From: Bordetella parapertussis
Lineage (GTDB): Bacteria; Pseudomonadota; Gammaproteobacteria; Burkholderiales; Casimicrobiaceae
DNA length: 64,000 nucleotides
Assembly: GCA_943331295.2 (NCBI GenBank)
Contig: CALQLA020000017.1
Coordinates: 1 to 64,000, forward strand
Reading direction: 5' to 3'
Position numbers and translations under genes: made by a program. Under the pieces are notes generated by a model. It was given only the letters and a program-made list of their open reading frames with translations. It made no database searches and was not told where the DNA came from. Of the stretch, positions 50,976-58,985 are shown piece after piece (the stretch's first letter is position 1; every line of letters starts with the position of its first letter).

Positions 50976-51671
50976 CTACCTGACGGTGGCGGCGCTCTGC
51001 CCGAACAGGATCCGGCGTGCCTCCTCGTCGGGCACCGAGGGCTGGGCGTTCACCGCCCTTCCCACCGCGTAGGCGCGCTCGACCGCGGGGCGCGCCGCGA
51101 TCGTCGCCTTCCAGCGCTTGAGGTGCGGGAAGAGGTCGAGGTCCTGCCCCTGCTTTTCCGGGCTGATCCACGGGTACGACGCCATGTCGGCGATCCCGTA
51201 CTCGCCGGCGACGAACTCGCGGTCCGCGAGCCGCTTGTTGAGCACGCCGTAGAGGCGCCCCGTCTCCCGCACGTAGCGGTCGATCGCGTACGGGATCTTC
51301 TCCGGCGCATAGTTGCGGAAGTGGTGGTTCTGGCCCGCCATGGGCCCCAGCCCCGCCATCTGCCAGTAAAGCCACTGCAGGCACTCGACGCGGCCGCGCA
51401 GGTCGGCGGGAATGAAGCGCCCGGTCTTTTCGGCGAGGTACTCGAGGATCGCGCCCGATTCGAACAGCGCCAGGGGCGCGCCGCCGTCGGCGGGCGCGTG
51501 GTCGACGATCGCGGGAATGCGGTTGTTCGGCGCGATCGCGAGGAACGCGGGCGCGAACTGCTCGCCGCGGCCGATGTCGATCGGCTTGATCGTGTAGGGC
51601 AGACCCGTCTCCTCGAGCAGGATCGTGACCTTGTGCCCGTTCGGCGTGGTCCAGTAGTAGAGGTCGATCAT
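50976..51671 (-). CDS. Glutathione S-transferase family protein (YfcG/Ure2p-like)
   Basis: 231 aa. The N-terminal thioredoxin-like domain starts DLYYWTTPNGHKVTILLEETG, in part YYWTTPNGHKVTILLEE, a pattern of the Nu-class/Ure2p-like GSTs. NNRIPAIVDHAP has the cis-Pro, and ALFESGAILEYLAEKTGRFIP supplies the Glu-Ser glutathione site. The all-helical C-terminal domain includes GEYGIADMASYPWI. E. coli YfcG acts as a disulfide-bond reductase with glutathione. It lies 40 bp downstream of the SDR gene and probably shares a transcript with the SDR and MFS genes. Confidence 0.9.
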   Translation of the reverse strand: MIDLYYWTTPNGHKVTILLEETGLPYTIKPIDIGRGEQFAPAFLAIAPNNRIPAIVDHAPADGGAPLALFESGAILEYLAEKTGRFIPADLRGRVECLQWLYWQMAGLGPMAGQNHHFRNYAPEKIPYAIDRYVRETGRLYGVLNKRLADREFVAGEYGIADMASYPWISPEKQGQDLDLFPHLKRWKATIAARPAVERAYAVGRAVNAQPSVPDEEARRILFGQSAATVR

Positions 51672-51711
51672 CGGCGTCTCCGGGGGATGGCGCGCAAGCC
51701 GTGCGGGCGCA

Positions 51712-52491
51712 TCAGAAGGTGCCGGGAAAGGCGCCGCCGTCGAGCAGCAGGTTCTGCCCGACGATGAAGCCGGCCTGCGCGCTGCACAGGAACGCGCACG
51801 CGGCGCCGAATTCCTCTGCCGTGCCGTAGCGCCCCGCGGGAATCGCCGCGCGACCCGCCTCGTACATCGCGTCGATCGTCGCCCCGGACGCCTTCGCGCG
51901 CGTCGACAGCGCGACCTGAAGCCGGTCGGTCGCGAAAGACCCGGGCAGCAGGTTGTTGATCGTGACGTTGGCGTGCGCAACCTTGCGCGCGAGGCCGGCG
52001 ACGAATCCGGTCAGGCCGCTGCGCGCGCCGTTGGACAGGCCCAGGATGTCGATCGGCGCCTTCACCGACGACGAGGTGATGTTGACGATGCGGCCGAAGC
52101 GCCGCGCGATCATCGGGTCGACGCTCGCCTTGATCAGCTCGATCGGCGTCAGCATGTTGGCGTCGATCGCGCGCAGCCACGCCGCCCGGTCCCAGTCGCG
52201 GAAATCGCCGGGCGGCGGGCCGCCGGCGTTGTTGACCAGGATGTCGGGATCGGGACAGGCACCGAGCGCCGCCGCGCGGCCCTCGACGGTGGTGATGTCG
52301 GCCGCCAGCCAGTGCACAACGCGCCCGGCCTTCGCGCCGATCTCCTCCGCCGCACGGCGGACTTCGGCTTCGGTGCGCGCGACGATCGTGACGTCGACGC
52401 CGGCGTCGGCGAGCGCCTGCGCACAACCGCGACCCAGGCCCTTGCTTGCCGCGCAGACGAGTGCGCGCCTGCCCGCGATACCGAGATCCAT
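51712..52491 (-). CDS. Short-chain dehydrogenase/reductase with atypical active site
   Basis: 259 aa. The SDR Rossmann fold is clear: ALVCAASKGLGRGCAQALAD for cofactor binding, ILVNNAGGPPPG, and FGRIVNITSSSVKAP. The normal catalytic Tyr-x-x-x-Lys is missing. Thirteen residues past Ser140, where Tyr belongs, there is Ser153, and Arg157 stands in place of Lys (LSNGARSG). The C-terminal GGAFPGTF is of the usual SDR kind. Such proteins are often named 3-oxoacyl-ACP reductases, but with this site the activity is doubtful. It is 15 bp after the MFS gene and 40 bp before the GST gene on the same strand. Confidence 0.88.
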   Translation of the reverse strand: MDLGIAGRRALVCAASKGLGRGCAQALADAGVDVTIVARTEAEVRRAAEEIGAKAGRVVHWLAADITTVEGRAAALGACPDPDILVNNAGGPPPGDFRDWDRAAWLRAIDANMLTPIELIKASVDPMIARRFGRIVNITSSSVKAPIDILGLSNGARSGLTGFVAGLARKVAHANVTINNLLPGSFATDRLQVALSTRAKASGATIDAMYEAGRAAIPAGRYGTAEEFGAACAFLCSAQAGFIVGQNLLLDGGAFPGTF

Positions 52492-52506
52492 TGCCGTACC
52501 CCTCTG

Positions 52507-53724
52507 TCAGTGCGCCGTGGCGGCGCCGCGGTCCGCGATCGCGCTGCGCGCCTTCAGCACGGTGGCGATCGCTACGAAAAAGCAGCCGGCGACAGCGAAC
52601 AGCGCATCGCGGGCCATTGCGTGGTCGAGCATGAAGCCGAACCAGATCGGCCCCACCGTGCCGCCGATGTCGAGGCCCGAATAGACGAAGCCGTAGACGC
52701 GGCCCGACGCGCCCGGCGGCGTCGCGGCGCGCACGATCAGGTCGCGCGACGGGCCGGTGCAGCCGATCGCGAAACCCGTCAGCGCGAACAGCGGGATCAG
52801 CGCAGTGCGCGCCGGCGGCCACGTCGCGAGCAGCACCACAAGGAGCGCACCGGCGAGGAGCCCCGCGCTCGCGATGCGGTCGTGCCGCGGCGACCACGTC
52901 GCGAAGATGCCGCCGGCGACGATTCCCGCGGTGCCGCCCAGCAGGAACGCCGACAGCGTCGAGGCACCCACGGTGAGGGGAATGTCGAACGCGCCGTTGA
53001 GGATCGACGGCGCGAACGTCTGCAGCCCGATGGTGCCGACCGTGTAGATGCAGAAATAGGCGAAGCACATCAGGATCGGCAACTGGCGGAAGAGCGGCAG
53101 GCTGCCCGCCAGCGTGTGGTGGACGGTACCTCCCGTGCGGCGGCAGTCGAGCAGCGCGCGCTGCGTCGCGAGAGCGCCCAGCACGACGAGGCCGCCCGCG
53201 CCCATCATCATCATCGCCGGCCGCCAGCCGAACGCGGCGCCGAGCGAAAAACTGACGATCGGCGCCAGCGCGTACCCGAGGTTCCCGAGCACGCCGTGCG
53301 AGCTGTACGCATGGCCCAGCCGGCGCGGCGCCACCCTGCCGTTCAGGATCGCGAAGTCGGACGGATGGAAGACGCCGTTGCCCATCCCCATCATCGCGAC
53401 GACGGGAAACAGCCACCCGTACCCCGGGGCGAGCCCCGCGAGGACGGCGCCGCCCGCCATCAGCGCCACGCCGCACAGCAGCACCGGCCGGGCGCCGGCG
53501 CGGTCGACGACGAAGCCCGCGGTGAATTGCGTGACACCGCTGACGACGTAGAATACGGCGACCAGCATGCCGAGCGCCGCATAGGAGACGCCGAACTCCG
53601 CCTTCAGCAGCGGAAACAGCGGCGGCAGCACAAGCTGGAAGAAATGGGACACGGCGTGCGCGAAACCGACGAGTCCCATGACCCTGGCGTCGTGGCGAAG
53701 CGTGGAGTCGGACGCGGGATTCAA
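52507..53724 (-). CDS. MFS transporter
   Basis: 405 aa with about 12 hydrophobic helices. FAHAVSHFFQLVLPPLFPLL at the N-terminus and FVVDRAGARPVLLCGVALMA (the loop 2-3 motif) are seen, as is MMGMGNGVFHPSDFAIL. The pattern recalls the Fsr (fosmidomycin resistance)-like branch, which includes drug and metabolite exporters. No substrate can be named. First gene of a probable MFS-SDR-GST unit. Divergent from msrB across 148 bp; no clear promoter seen there. Confidence 0.88.
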   Translation of the reverse strand: MNPASDSTLRHDARVMGLVGFAHAVSHFFQLVLPPLFPLLKAEFGVSYAALGMLVAVFYVVSGVTQFTAGFVVDRAGARPVLLCGVALMAGGAVLAGLAPGYGWLFPVVAMMGMGNGVFHPSDFAILNGRVAPRRLGHAYSSHGVLGNLGYALAPIVSFSLGAAFGWRPAMMMMGAGGLVVLGALATQRALLDCRRTGGTVHHTLAGSLPLFRQLPILMCFAYFCIYTVGTIGLQTFAPSILNGAFDIPLTVGASTLSAFLLGGTAGIVAGGIFATWSPRHDRIASAGLLAGALLVVLLATWPPARTALIPLFALTGFAIGCTGPSRDLIVRAATPPGASGRVYGFVYSGLDIGGTVGPIWFGFMLDHAMARDALFAVAGCFFVAIATVLKARSAIADRGAATAH

Positions 53725-53872
53725 GGCGGGGAGTATCCGGAAAGCGGGCCCGCCGCGAGGGCGGCGACGGACGCGGGGCGGCCGCGGAAGGCTCGACTAT
53801 ACTGCATCCGCAAACCGGGTCGCCGCGCCTTCCCGCGACCCTGCCCCGACGCCACCCGAAGGAGAGACACCC

Positions 53873-54271
53873 ATGGCCGACAAGATCGTCAAGTCCGATG
53901 CCGAATGGCGCGCGCAGCTCACCGCGGAGCAGTTCCAGATCGCGCGGAAGAAGGGCACCGAGCGCGCCTTCACCGGCAAGCTGTGGAACAACCACGCCGA
54001 CGGCACCTACTACTGCGTGTGCTGCGGCAACACGCTGTTCGACGGCGCAACCAAGTTCGATTCCGGCTGCGGCTGGCCCAGCTTCACCGCGCCGGTCGAA
54101 CCCGCCGCCGTCGCCACCCACGACGACAACAGCATGTTCATGCGCCGGACCGAGGTCGTGTGCTCGCACTGCGACGCGCACCTCGGCCACGTGTTCGAGG
54201 ACGGGCCTGCGCCCACGGGGCAGCGCTACTGCATCAACTCGGCCGTGCTCAAGTTCGAGCCCAAGAAGTAG
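53873..54271 (+). CDS. msrB: Peptide methionine (R)-S-oxide reductase
   Basis: 132 aa. It repairs methionine R-sulfoxide. Catalytic Cys120 in QRYCINSAVLKF, the two zinc CxxC motifs (C48-C51 and C97-C100), and FDSGCGWPSFTAPV are all present. GGAGAG lies before the ATG. A single-domain cytoplasmic form without signal peptide. The response regulator gene follows after 28 bp, so it may be co-transcribed with the two-component system. Confidence 0.97.
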   Translation: MADKIVKSDAEWRAQLTAEQFQIARKKGTERAFTGKLWNNHADGTYYCVCCGNTLFDGATKFDSGCGWPSFTAPVEPAAVATHDDNSMFMRRTEVVCSHCDAHLGHVFEDGPAPTGQRYCINSAVLKFEPKK

Positions 54272-54299
54272 CCGCGGCGACGGAACGCGAAGCGCGCCG

Positions 54300-54980
54300 A
54301 TGCGCCTCCTGCTGGCCGAGGACGATCCGATGATCGGCGCCGGCGTCATGCGCGGACTGAAGCAGGACGGGTTCGCCGTGGACTGGGTGCGCGACGGCCG
54401 CGAGGCCGAACTGGCGCTTGCCGAGAACGTGCACGACCTGCTGCTGCTCGACCTCGGCCTGCCGCGCCGCGACGGGCTCCTCGTGCTCGCCGCGATGCGC
54501 CGCCGCGGCGACGCCCGTCCGGTGCTGGTGCTGACCGCGCGCGACGCCGTCGCCGACCGCGTGGCGGGCCTCGACGCGGGCGCCGACGATTATCTCGTCA
54601 AGCCGTTCGAGCTGGACGAACTCGCCGCACGCATCCGGGCGCTGCTGCGCCGCCACGCCGGCCGCGCCGAGCCGGTCGTCGTGTGGGGCGACCTGGAGCT
54701 CCGTCCCGCCACCCGCGAAGTGCGCCTGCGCGGCGCGCCCGTCGCGCTGTCCGCACGCGAGTTCGCGCTGCTGGAGGCGCTGCTCGCGCGGCCCGGCGCC
54801 GTGCTGTCCCGCGCCCAGCTGGAAGAGAAGCTCTACGGCTGGAACGCGGAAGTCGAGAGCAACGCGGTCGAGGTGCACCTGCACGGCCTGCGCCGCAAGC
54901 TCGGCAACGACGCGATCCGCAACATCCGCGGCGTCGGCTGGACCATGACGAAGGCGCCGGAAGGCGGCGCCACAGCGTGA
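54300..54980 (+). CDS. OmpR-family response regulator (PmrA/QseB-like)
   Basis: 226 aa. The receiver domain has the acidic pair EDD (7-9), phospho-acceptor Asp51 (LLLLDLGLP) and Lys101 (YLVKPFEL). The winged-helix output domain contains LSAREFALLEALLARPGAVL and SNAVEVHLHGLRRKLG followed by IRNIRGVGWTM. Overall similarity is to the PmrA/QseB/BasR branch. It is 28 bp from both msrB and the sensor kinase. A tandem CTTAAG box, the kind this branch binds, lies just after the kinase gene, in front of the HtrA protease gene. Confidence 0.93.
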   Translation: MRLLLAEDDPMIGAGVMRGLKQDGFAVDWVRDGREAELALAENVHDLLLLDLGLPRRDGLLVLAAMRRRGDARPVLVLTARDAVADRVAGLDAGADDYLVKPFELDELAARIRALLRRHAGRAEPVVVWGDLELRPATREVRLRGAPVALSAREFALLEALLARPGAVLSRAQLEEKLYGWNAEVESNAVEVHLHGLRRKLGNDAIRNIRGVGWTMTKAPEGGATA

Positions 54981-55008
54981 CCCCTCGCCTGCCCTTTCCA
55001 CGCCTCCG

Positions 55009-56364
55009 ATGACGAACAGCCCCTCGATCCGGCGCGACCTGATCGGCCGCCTTGCCGTCGGCCTGATCGCCGCCATCGTGATCGCCGCGGTCGCGACGTA
55101 CCTGCGCGCCCGCGACGAGGCCAACGACCTCTTCGACTACCAGCTGACGCAGATGGCCTCGTCGGTGACGGGCATGCCGCTCGCCGCGGGCGCCCCGCCC
55201 GGCGCGCCGCCCAACGCCAGCGCGCTGGTCGTCGAGATCCGCAACCGCGACGGCGTCGACGTGTACGTGTCGCAGCCCCGCACCGGGTTGCCGCACGACG
55301 ATCGCCGGGGATTCCGGACCGTCGCCACCGAGGCCGGCGAGTGGCGCGTGTTCAGCACGCAGGCCGGCGACCAGGTGGTGCAGGTGGCGCAGCCGATGCA
55401 GGTGCGCCGCGAGCTCGCCGCCAGCATGGCGCTGCGCACGATCCTGCCGCTGATCGCCGTGGTGCCGTTCCTCGCCGTGTTCGTGTGGTTCGGGATCGCG
55501 CGGAGCCTGCGGCCGCTCGAGCGGCTGGCGGCAGCCGTCGGCCAGCGCACGCCGACGACGCTGGCGCCGCTGTCCGACGCCGGATTGCCGTCGGAGGTGC
55601 AGCCGCTGGTCCAGGCGCTCAACGGCCTCCTGGCGCGCCTCGACACGACGCTCGACGCGCAGCGCGCGTTCATCGCCGACGCGGCGCACGAGCTGCGCAC
55701 CCCGCTCACCGCCGTCCACCTGCAGGCCCAGCTGGTCGAGCGCGCGGGCGACGACGCCGAACGCCACGCCGCGCTCGCCGAGTTGAAGTCCGGGCTCGAT
55801 CGCGCCACGCATCTCGTTGCGCAGTTGCTGACGCTCGCGCGCGAGGAGCCCGACGTCACCGGCCGGCCGCTGGCCCGCGTTGATCTCGCGGCGCTGGCGC
55901 GCGCGGTCGTCGCCGACTGCAGCGCGCAGGCGGCGGCCCGCGGCATCGACCTCGGGCTCGCGCCGCCCGCCGGCGCGGCCGCTGCCGCCGCTGCCCTGGT
56001 CGACGGCGACGCCGCGAGCCTGCGCACGCTGCTGTCGAACCTCGTCGACAACGCGATCCGCTACGTGCCGGACGGCGGGCGCATCGACGTCGCGGCAGGC
56101 ACCGACGCAACGGGCAAGGCGGTCGAGGTGTCGGTGCGCGATTCCGGCCCCGGCATCCCGCCCGCGGAGGCGACGCGCGTCTTCGACCGGTTCTACCGCG
56201 CGCCCGGCGCCGCCGGCGTGCCCGGCAGCGGCCTGGGACTTGCGATCGTCAAGCGCATCGCGGACCGGCACGGCGCGACGATCGCCCTCGCGCCCGGCCT
56301 CACGGGCGGCACCGGGCCGGGCCTCGCCGTCACCGTCCGGTTCCCGGCCGCCACATCGTCTTGA
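55009..56364 (+). CDS. Sensor histidine kinase (QseC-like)
   Basis: 451 aa. Membrane helices at about 11-30 (LIGRLAVGLIAAIVIAAVAT) and 144-163 (TILPLIAVVPFLAVFVWFGI) frame a periplasmic domain of about 110 residues. The H box is FIADAAHELRTPLTAVHLQA with His227. N box NLVDNAIRYVPDGG, G1 DSGPGIP and G2 GSGLGLAIVKRIADRHG are intact. The domain order is the QseC/PmrB one. The stimulus is unknown; the neighbouring protease and MsrB suggest envelope or oxidative stress (inference). Confidence 0.93.
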   Translation: MTNSPSIRRDLIGRLAVGLIAAIVIAAVATYLRARDEANDLFDYQLTQMASSVTGMPLAAGAPPGAPPNASALVVEIRNRDGVDVYVSQPRTGLPHDDRRGFRTVATEAGEWRVFSTQAGDQVVQVAQPMQVRRELAASMALRTILPLIAVVPFLAVFVWFGIARSLRPLERLAAAVGQRTPTTLAPLSDAGLPSEVQPLVQALNGLLARLDTTLDAQRAFIADAAHELRTPLTAVHLQAQLVERAGDDAERHAALAELKSGLDRATHLVAQLLTLAREEPDVTGRPLARVDLAALARAVVADCSAQAAARGIDLGLAPPAGAAAAAAALVDGDAASLRTLLSNLVDNAIRYVPDGGRIDVAAGTDATGKAVEVSVRDSGPGIPPAEATRVFDRFYRAPGAAGVPGSGLGLAIVKRIADRHGATIALAPGLTGGTGPGLAVTVRFPAATSS

Positions 56365-56367
56365 TGC

Positions 56368-56400
56368 CTTAAGTCCCGCTTAAGTCTGCGTCGCTATCTT
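56368..56400 (+). promoter_or_regulatory. PmrA/QseB-type tandem box and promoter of the second HtrA gene
   Basis: CTTAAG (56368-56373), 5-base spacer TCCCG, CTTAAG (56379-56384): a perfect direct repeat with 11-bp period, four bases past the kinase stop. A -10-like TATCTT lies at 56395-56400, so the box covers the -35 region, as at activated PmrA/QseB promoters. Confidence 0.72.
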
Positions 56401-56456
56401 GGGGTGGAGCCGGTGGGGAGTGTCGCCGGCGCCGATTCCCAAGACAGGAGACAGCG

Positions 56457-57932
56457 ATGCAAGCGAAACAGTTCAAGCGCAGTGCCCTCGTGCTGGCCAT
56501 CGCCGGCGCGTTCGCGACCGGTGCCATCCTCGCCGACCGCGTCGGGTTCAGGTCCGCGAGCGCGGCCGCCGGCCCGGTGGTGACCGCTGCCGCGACCGCG
56601 ACCGCGCCCGCCGCCGCGCCGATGGTCGCCCTGCCCGGCTTTGCCGACCTCGTGGCGAAGCACGGCCCGGCGGTCGTCCAGATCAGCGTCTCGCAGGATG
56701 CCGAGAAGGTCGCGGCGCGCGGCCGCGGCGGCGTCCCGCCCGGCCTCGAGGGCATGCTGCCCCCGGGCTTCCGCGGCATGCCGCGCGAGGAAGCGCCCGA
56801 CGAGGGTCCGGTGCAGGGCACCGGCTCGGGCTTCATCGTCAGCGCCGACGGCGTGATCCTGACCAACGCCCACGTCGTCGCCAATGCCGACGAGGTGACG
56901 GTCCGGCTGACCGACAAGCGCGAGTTCAAGGCCAAGGTGCTGGGCAGCGACAAGATGACCGACGTCGCGGTGCTCAAGATCGACGCCAAGTCGCTGCCGA
57001 CCGTGAAGATCGGCAACCCGGACGCGACCCGCGTCGGCGAATGGGTGGTCGCGATCGGCGCCCCCTACGGGCTCGACAACACCGTGACCTCCGGCATCGT
57101 CAGCGCCAAGTCGCGCGCGCTGCCCGGCGACACGGCCGTACCCTTCATCCAGACCGACGCCGCGGTCAATCCCGGCAACTCGGGCGGCCCGCTGTTCAAC
57201 ATGAACGGCGAGGTGATCGGCATCAACTCGCAGATCTTCAGCCGCAGCGGCGGGTTCCAGGGCCTCGCGTTCGCCATCCCGATCGACGTGGCGATCAACG
57301 TCAAGGACCAGATCCAGCAGACCGGCAAGGTCGAGCACGGCCGCCTCGGCGTGACGATCCAGGAAGTGACCCCGGCGCTGGCCGAGAACTTCGGGCTGCC
57401 GAAGTCGCAGGGCGCGCTGGTCGGCTCGCTGCAGAAAGGCGGGGCCGCGGCCCGCGCCGGCATCGAGCCGGGCGACGTGATCCTGAAGGCCAACGGCAAG
57501 GAGATCAGCCGCTCGTCCGACCTGCCGCCGCTCGTAGCCAACCTGAAGCCCGGCACCGAGATCGCGCTCGAGATCTGGCGCGACGGCAAGGCGAAGCAGC
57601 TGACGGCGACCGTCGGCTCGTTCGAGGACAAGACGACGCTGGCCTCGGCCAAGGACTCGGCCGCGAAGGGCAAGCTGGGTGTGGCCGTGCGGCCGTTGTC
57701 GCCCGAGGAAAAGAAGTCGGCCGAGGTTCCGAACGGCGTGGTCGTCGAGCAGGTCGCAGGCGCGGCGGCGAAGGCCGGCGTCCGCACGGGCGACGTGATC
57801 CTGGCACTCAACAACACGGCGGTGAAGAGCCCCGAGCAGCTGCGCGAGCTGGTCGGCAAGGCCGGCAAGTCGATCGCGCTCCTCGTTCAGCGCGACGACG
57901 CGCGGATCTTCATTCCGGTGACGATGGGCTGA
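56457..57932 (+). CDS. HtrA/DegQ-type periplasmic serine protease
   Basis: 491 aa. An N-terminal signal or anchor (SALVLAIAGAFATGAILADR) precedes an Ala-rich spacer. The trypsin domain has His139 (TNAHVV), Asp169 (KMTDVAVL) and Ser242 (NPGNSGGPLF). A Gly/Pro/Met-rich insert lies at about 88-112 (RGRGGVPPGLEGMLPPGFRG). Two PDZ domains follow (GVTIQEVTPALAENFGL and GVAVRPLSPEEKKS onward). It is a paralogue of mucD at 11194. The tandem CTTAAG box upstream implies control by the adjacent response regulator. A strong terminator closes the gene. Confidence 0.94.
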   Translation: MQAKQFKRSALVLAIAGAFATGAILADRVGFRSASAAAGPVVTAAATATAPAAAPMVALPGFADLVAKHGPAVVQISVSQDAEKVAARGRGGVPPGLEGMLPPGFRGMPREEAPDEGPVQGTGSGFIVSADGVILTNAHVVANADEVTVRLTDKREFKAKVLGSDKMTDVAVLKIDAKSLPTVKIGNPDATRVGEWVVAIGAPYGLDNTVTSGIVSAKSRALPGDTAVPFIQTDAAVNPGNSGGPLFNMNGEVIGINSQIFSRSGGFQGLAFAIPIDVAINVKDQIQQTGKVEHGRLGVTIQEVTPALAENFGLPKSQGALVGSLQKGGAAARAGIEPGDVILKANGKEISRSSDLPPLVANLKPGTEIALEIWRDGKAKQLTATVGSFEDKTTLASAKDSAAKGKLGVAVRPLSPEEKKSAEVPNGVVVEQVAGAAAKAGVRTGDVILALNNTAVKSPEQLRELVGKAGKSIALLVQRDDARIFIPVTMG

Positions 57933-57980
57933 CACGCGCGGCAGGACTTGTCGCAGCACACCTTTGGCGCAGTAGCCTTG

Positions 57981-58011
57981 GGGCGGGTCGTTCGCGGCCC
58001 GCCCGTTTTTT
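57981..58011 (+). terminator. Intrinsic terminator after the HtrA gene
   Basis: GGGCGGG (57981-57987), 10-base loop, CCCGCCC (57998-58004), then G and six T. The perfect 7-bp G/C stem with T-run lies 48 bp past the stop codon, between convergent genes. Confidence 0.88.
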
Positions 58012-58026
58012 GCCGGTCGCCGCGGC

Positions 58027-58062
58027 GCCCCGGGTTTCGCTCGCGTTCAACCCGGGTTGCGG
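58027..58062. repeat. REP-like palindromic repeat (copy D), overlapping a gene end
   Basis: GCCCCGGGTTTCGCT ... AACCCGGGTTGCGG, the same element in inverse orientation to copy B. The stop codon (58047-58049) and last four or five codons of the carboxylesterase lie inside it. Confidence 0.85.
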
Positions 58063-58742
58063 GCCGGCGCTTTTGCGAGGACGCGGACGAGGAAGTCGCG
58101 GATCGCCGCGACCTCTTCCCAGACCACCGAGTGCGGCATCGGGTACGTGTGCCACTCGACCTTGTAGCCGGCCTCGACCAGCGCCTCCTTCGACGCCTGC
58201 CCCCAGTCGAGCCGGACCATCGGGTCCTGCGTGCCGTGCGCCATGAAGATCGGGACGTCGCGATTGGCCGGATTCGCGTCGGCCGCAAGGTCGCCCGGCC
58301 GAATCAGGTACGTCGACAGCGCGACGATCCCCGCCAGCCGCTCGGCGTGCCTCGGTCCCGCGTACAACACGACCGCGCCGCCCTGCGAGAAGCCGGCCAG
58401 CACGATGCGCCGCGCCGGGACGCCGCGGGCGACCTCGCGCGCGATCAGCGTCTCCAGCTGCGCCTGCGACGCGCGGACGCCGGCGATGTCGGCGCGGTCG
58501 GCCAGGTTGGCGGCATAGATGTCGTACCACGCGCGCATCGGCAGGCCGTTGTTCAGCGTGACCGGGCGCACCGGCGCGTGCGGGAAGACGAAGCGGATCG
58601 GCAGGTCGGCCGGCAGCCGCATTTCGTTGACGATCGGCACGAAGTCGTTGCCGTCGGCGCCGAGGCCGTGCAGCCAGATGACGGCGGCATCGGGGTGCTT
58701 GCCGGTTTCGAGCTCGATGCAGGGGAGAAGGTCGGTGGCCAT
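58047..58742 (-). CDS. Alpha/beta-hydrolase, phospholipase/carboxylesterase family (EstB-like)
   Basis: 231 aa. Catalytic triad visible: Ser in LAGFSQGGAVVLYAG, Asp in AHGTQDPMVRLDWG, His in YPMPHSVVWEE. N-terminal IWLHGLGADGNDFVPIVNE is the family oxyanion-hole block. Related enzymes cleave short acyl esters, lysophospholipids or S-acyl thioesters; the substrate is not known here. The C-terminal ARNPG is encoded by a REP-like repeat that has replaced the natural gene end. It is divergent from the indolepyruvate oxidoreductase across 243 bp. Confidence 0.93.
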   Translation of the reverse strand: MATDLLPCIELETGKHPDAAVIWLHGLGADGNDFVPIVNEMRLPADLPIRFVFPHAPVRPVTLNNGLPMRAWYDIYAANLADRADIAGVRASQAQLETLIAREVARGVPARRIVLAGFSQGGAVVLYAGPRHAERLAGIVALSTYLIRPGDLAADANPANRDVPIFMAHGTQDPMVRLDWGQASKEALVEAGYKVEWHTYPMPHSVVWEEVAAIRDFLVRVLAKAPARNPG

Positions 58743-58985
58743 GAGGGGTCTGCGCGCGTGGAGGGAAGGCGCGCCATTCTAGCCCAGCCGGCGGGGCTTG
58801 CCCCGCCCGGGGCCGGTCCCCCGGTTCGCCCGCGCCGGTCGGGGCGCTACGGGTGCCGCGCGATACGCGCGTCCGACCGTAAAAGGTAGAATGGCCGCTC
58901 GAGATCGAACGTCGTGCACGCCATCGGCCACAAGTCGTTCCACTGTCGGCGCTCGCCCAATCGCACCCCTTTTGCGGAGTCTCCC

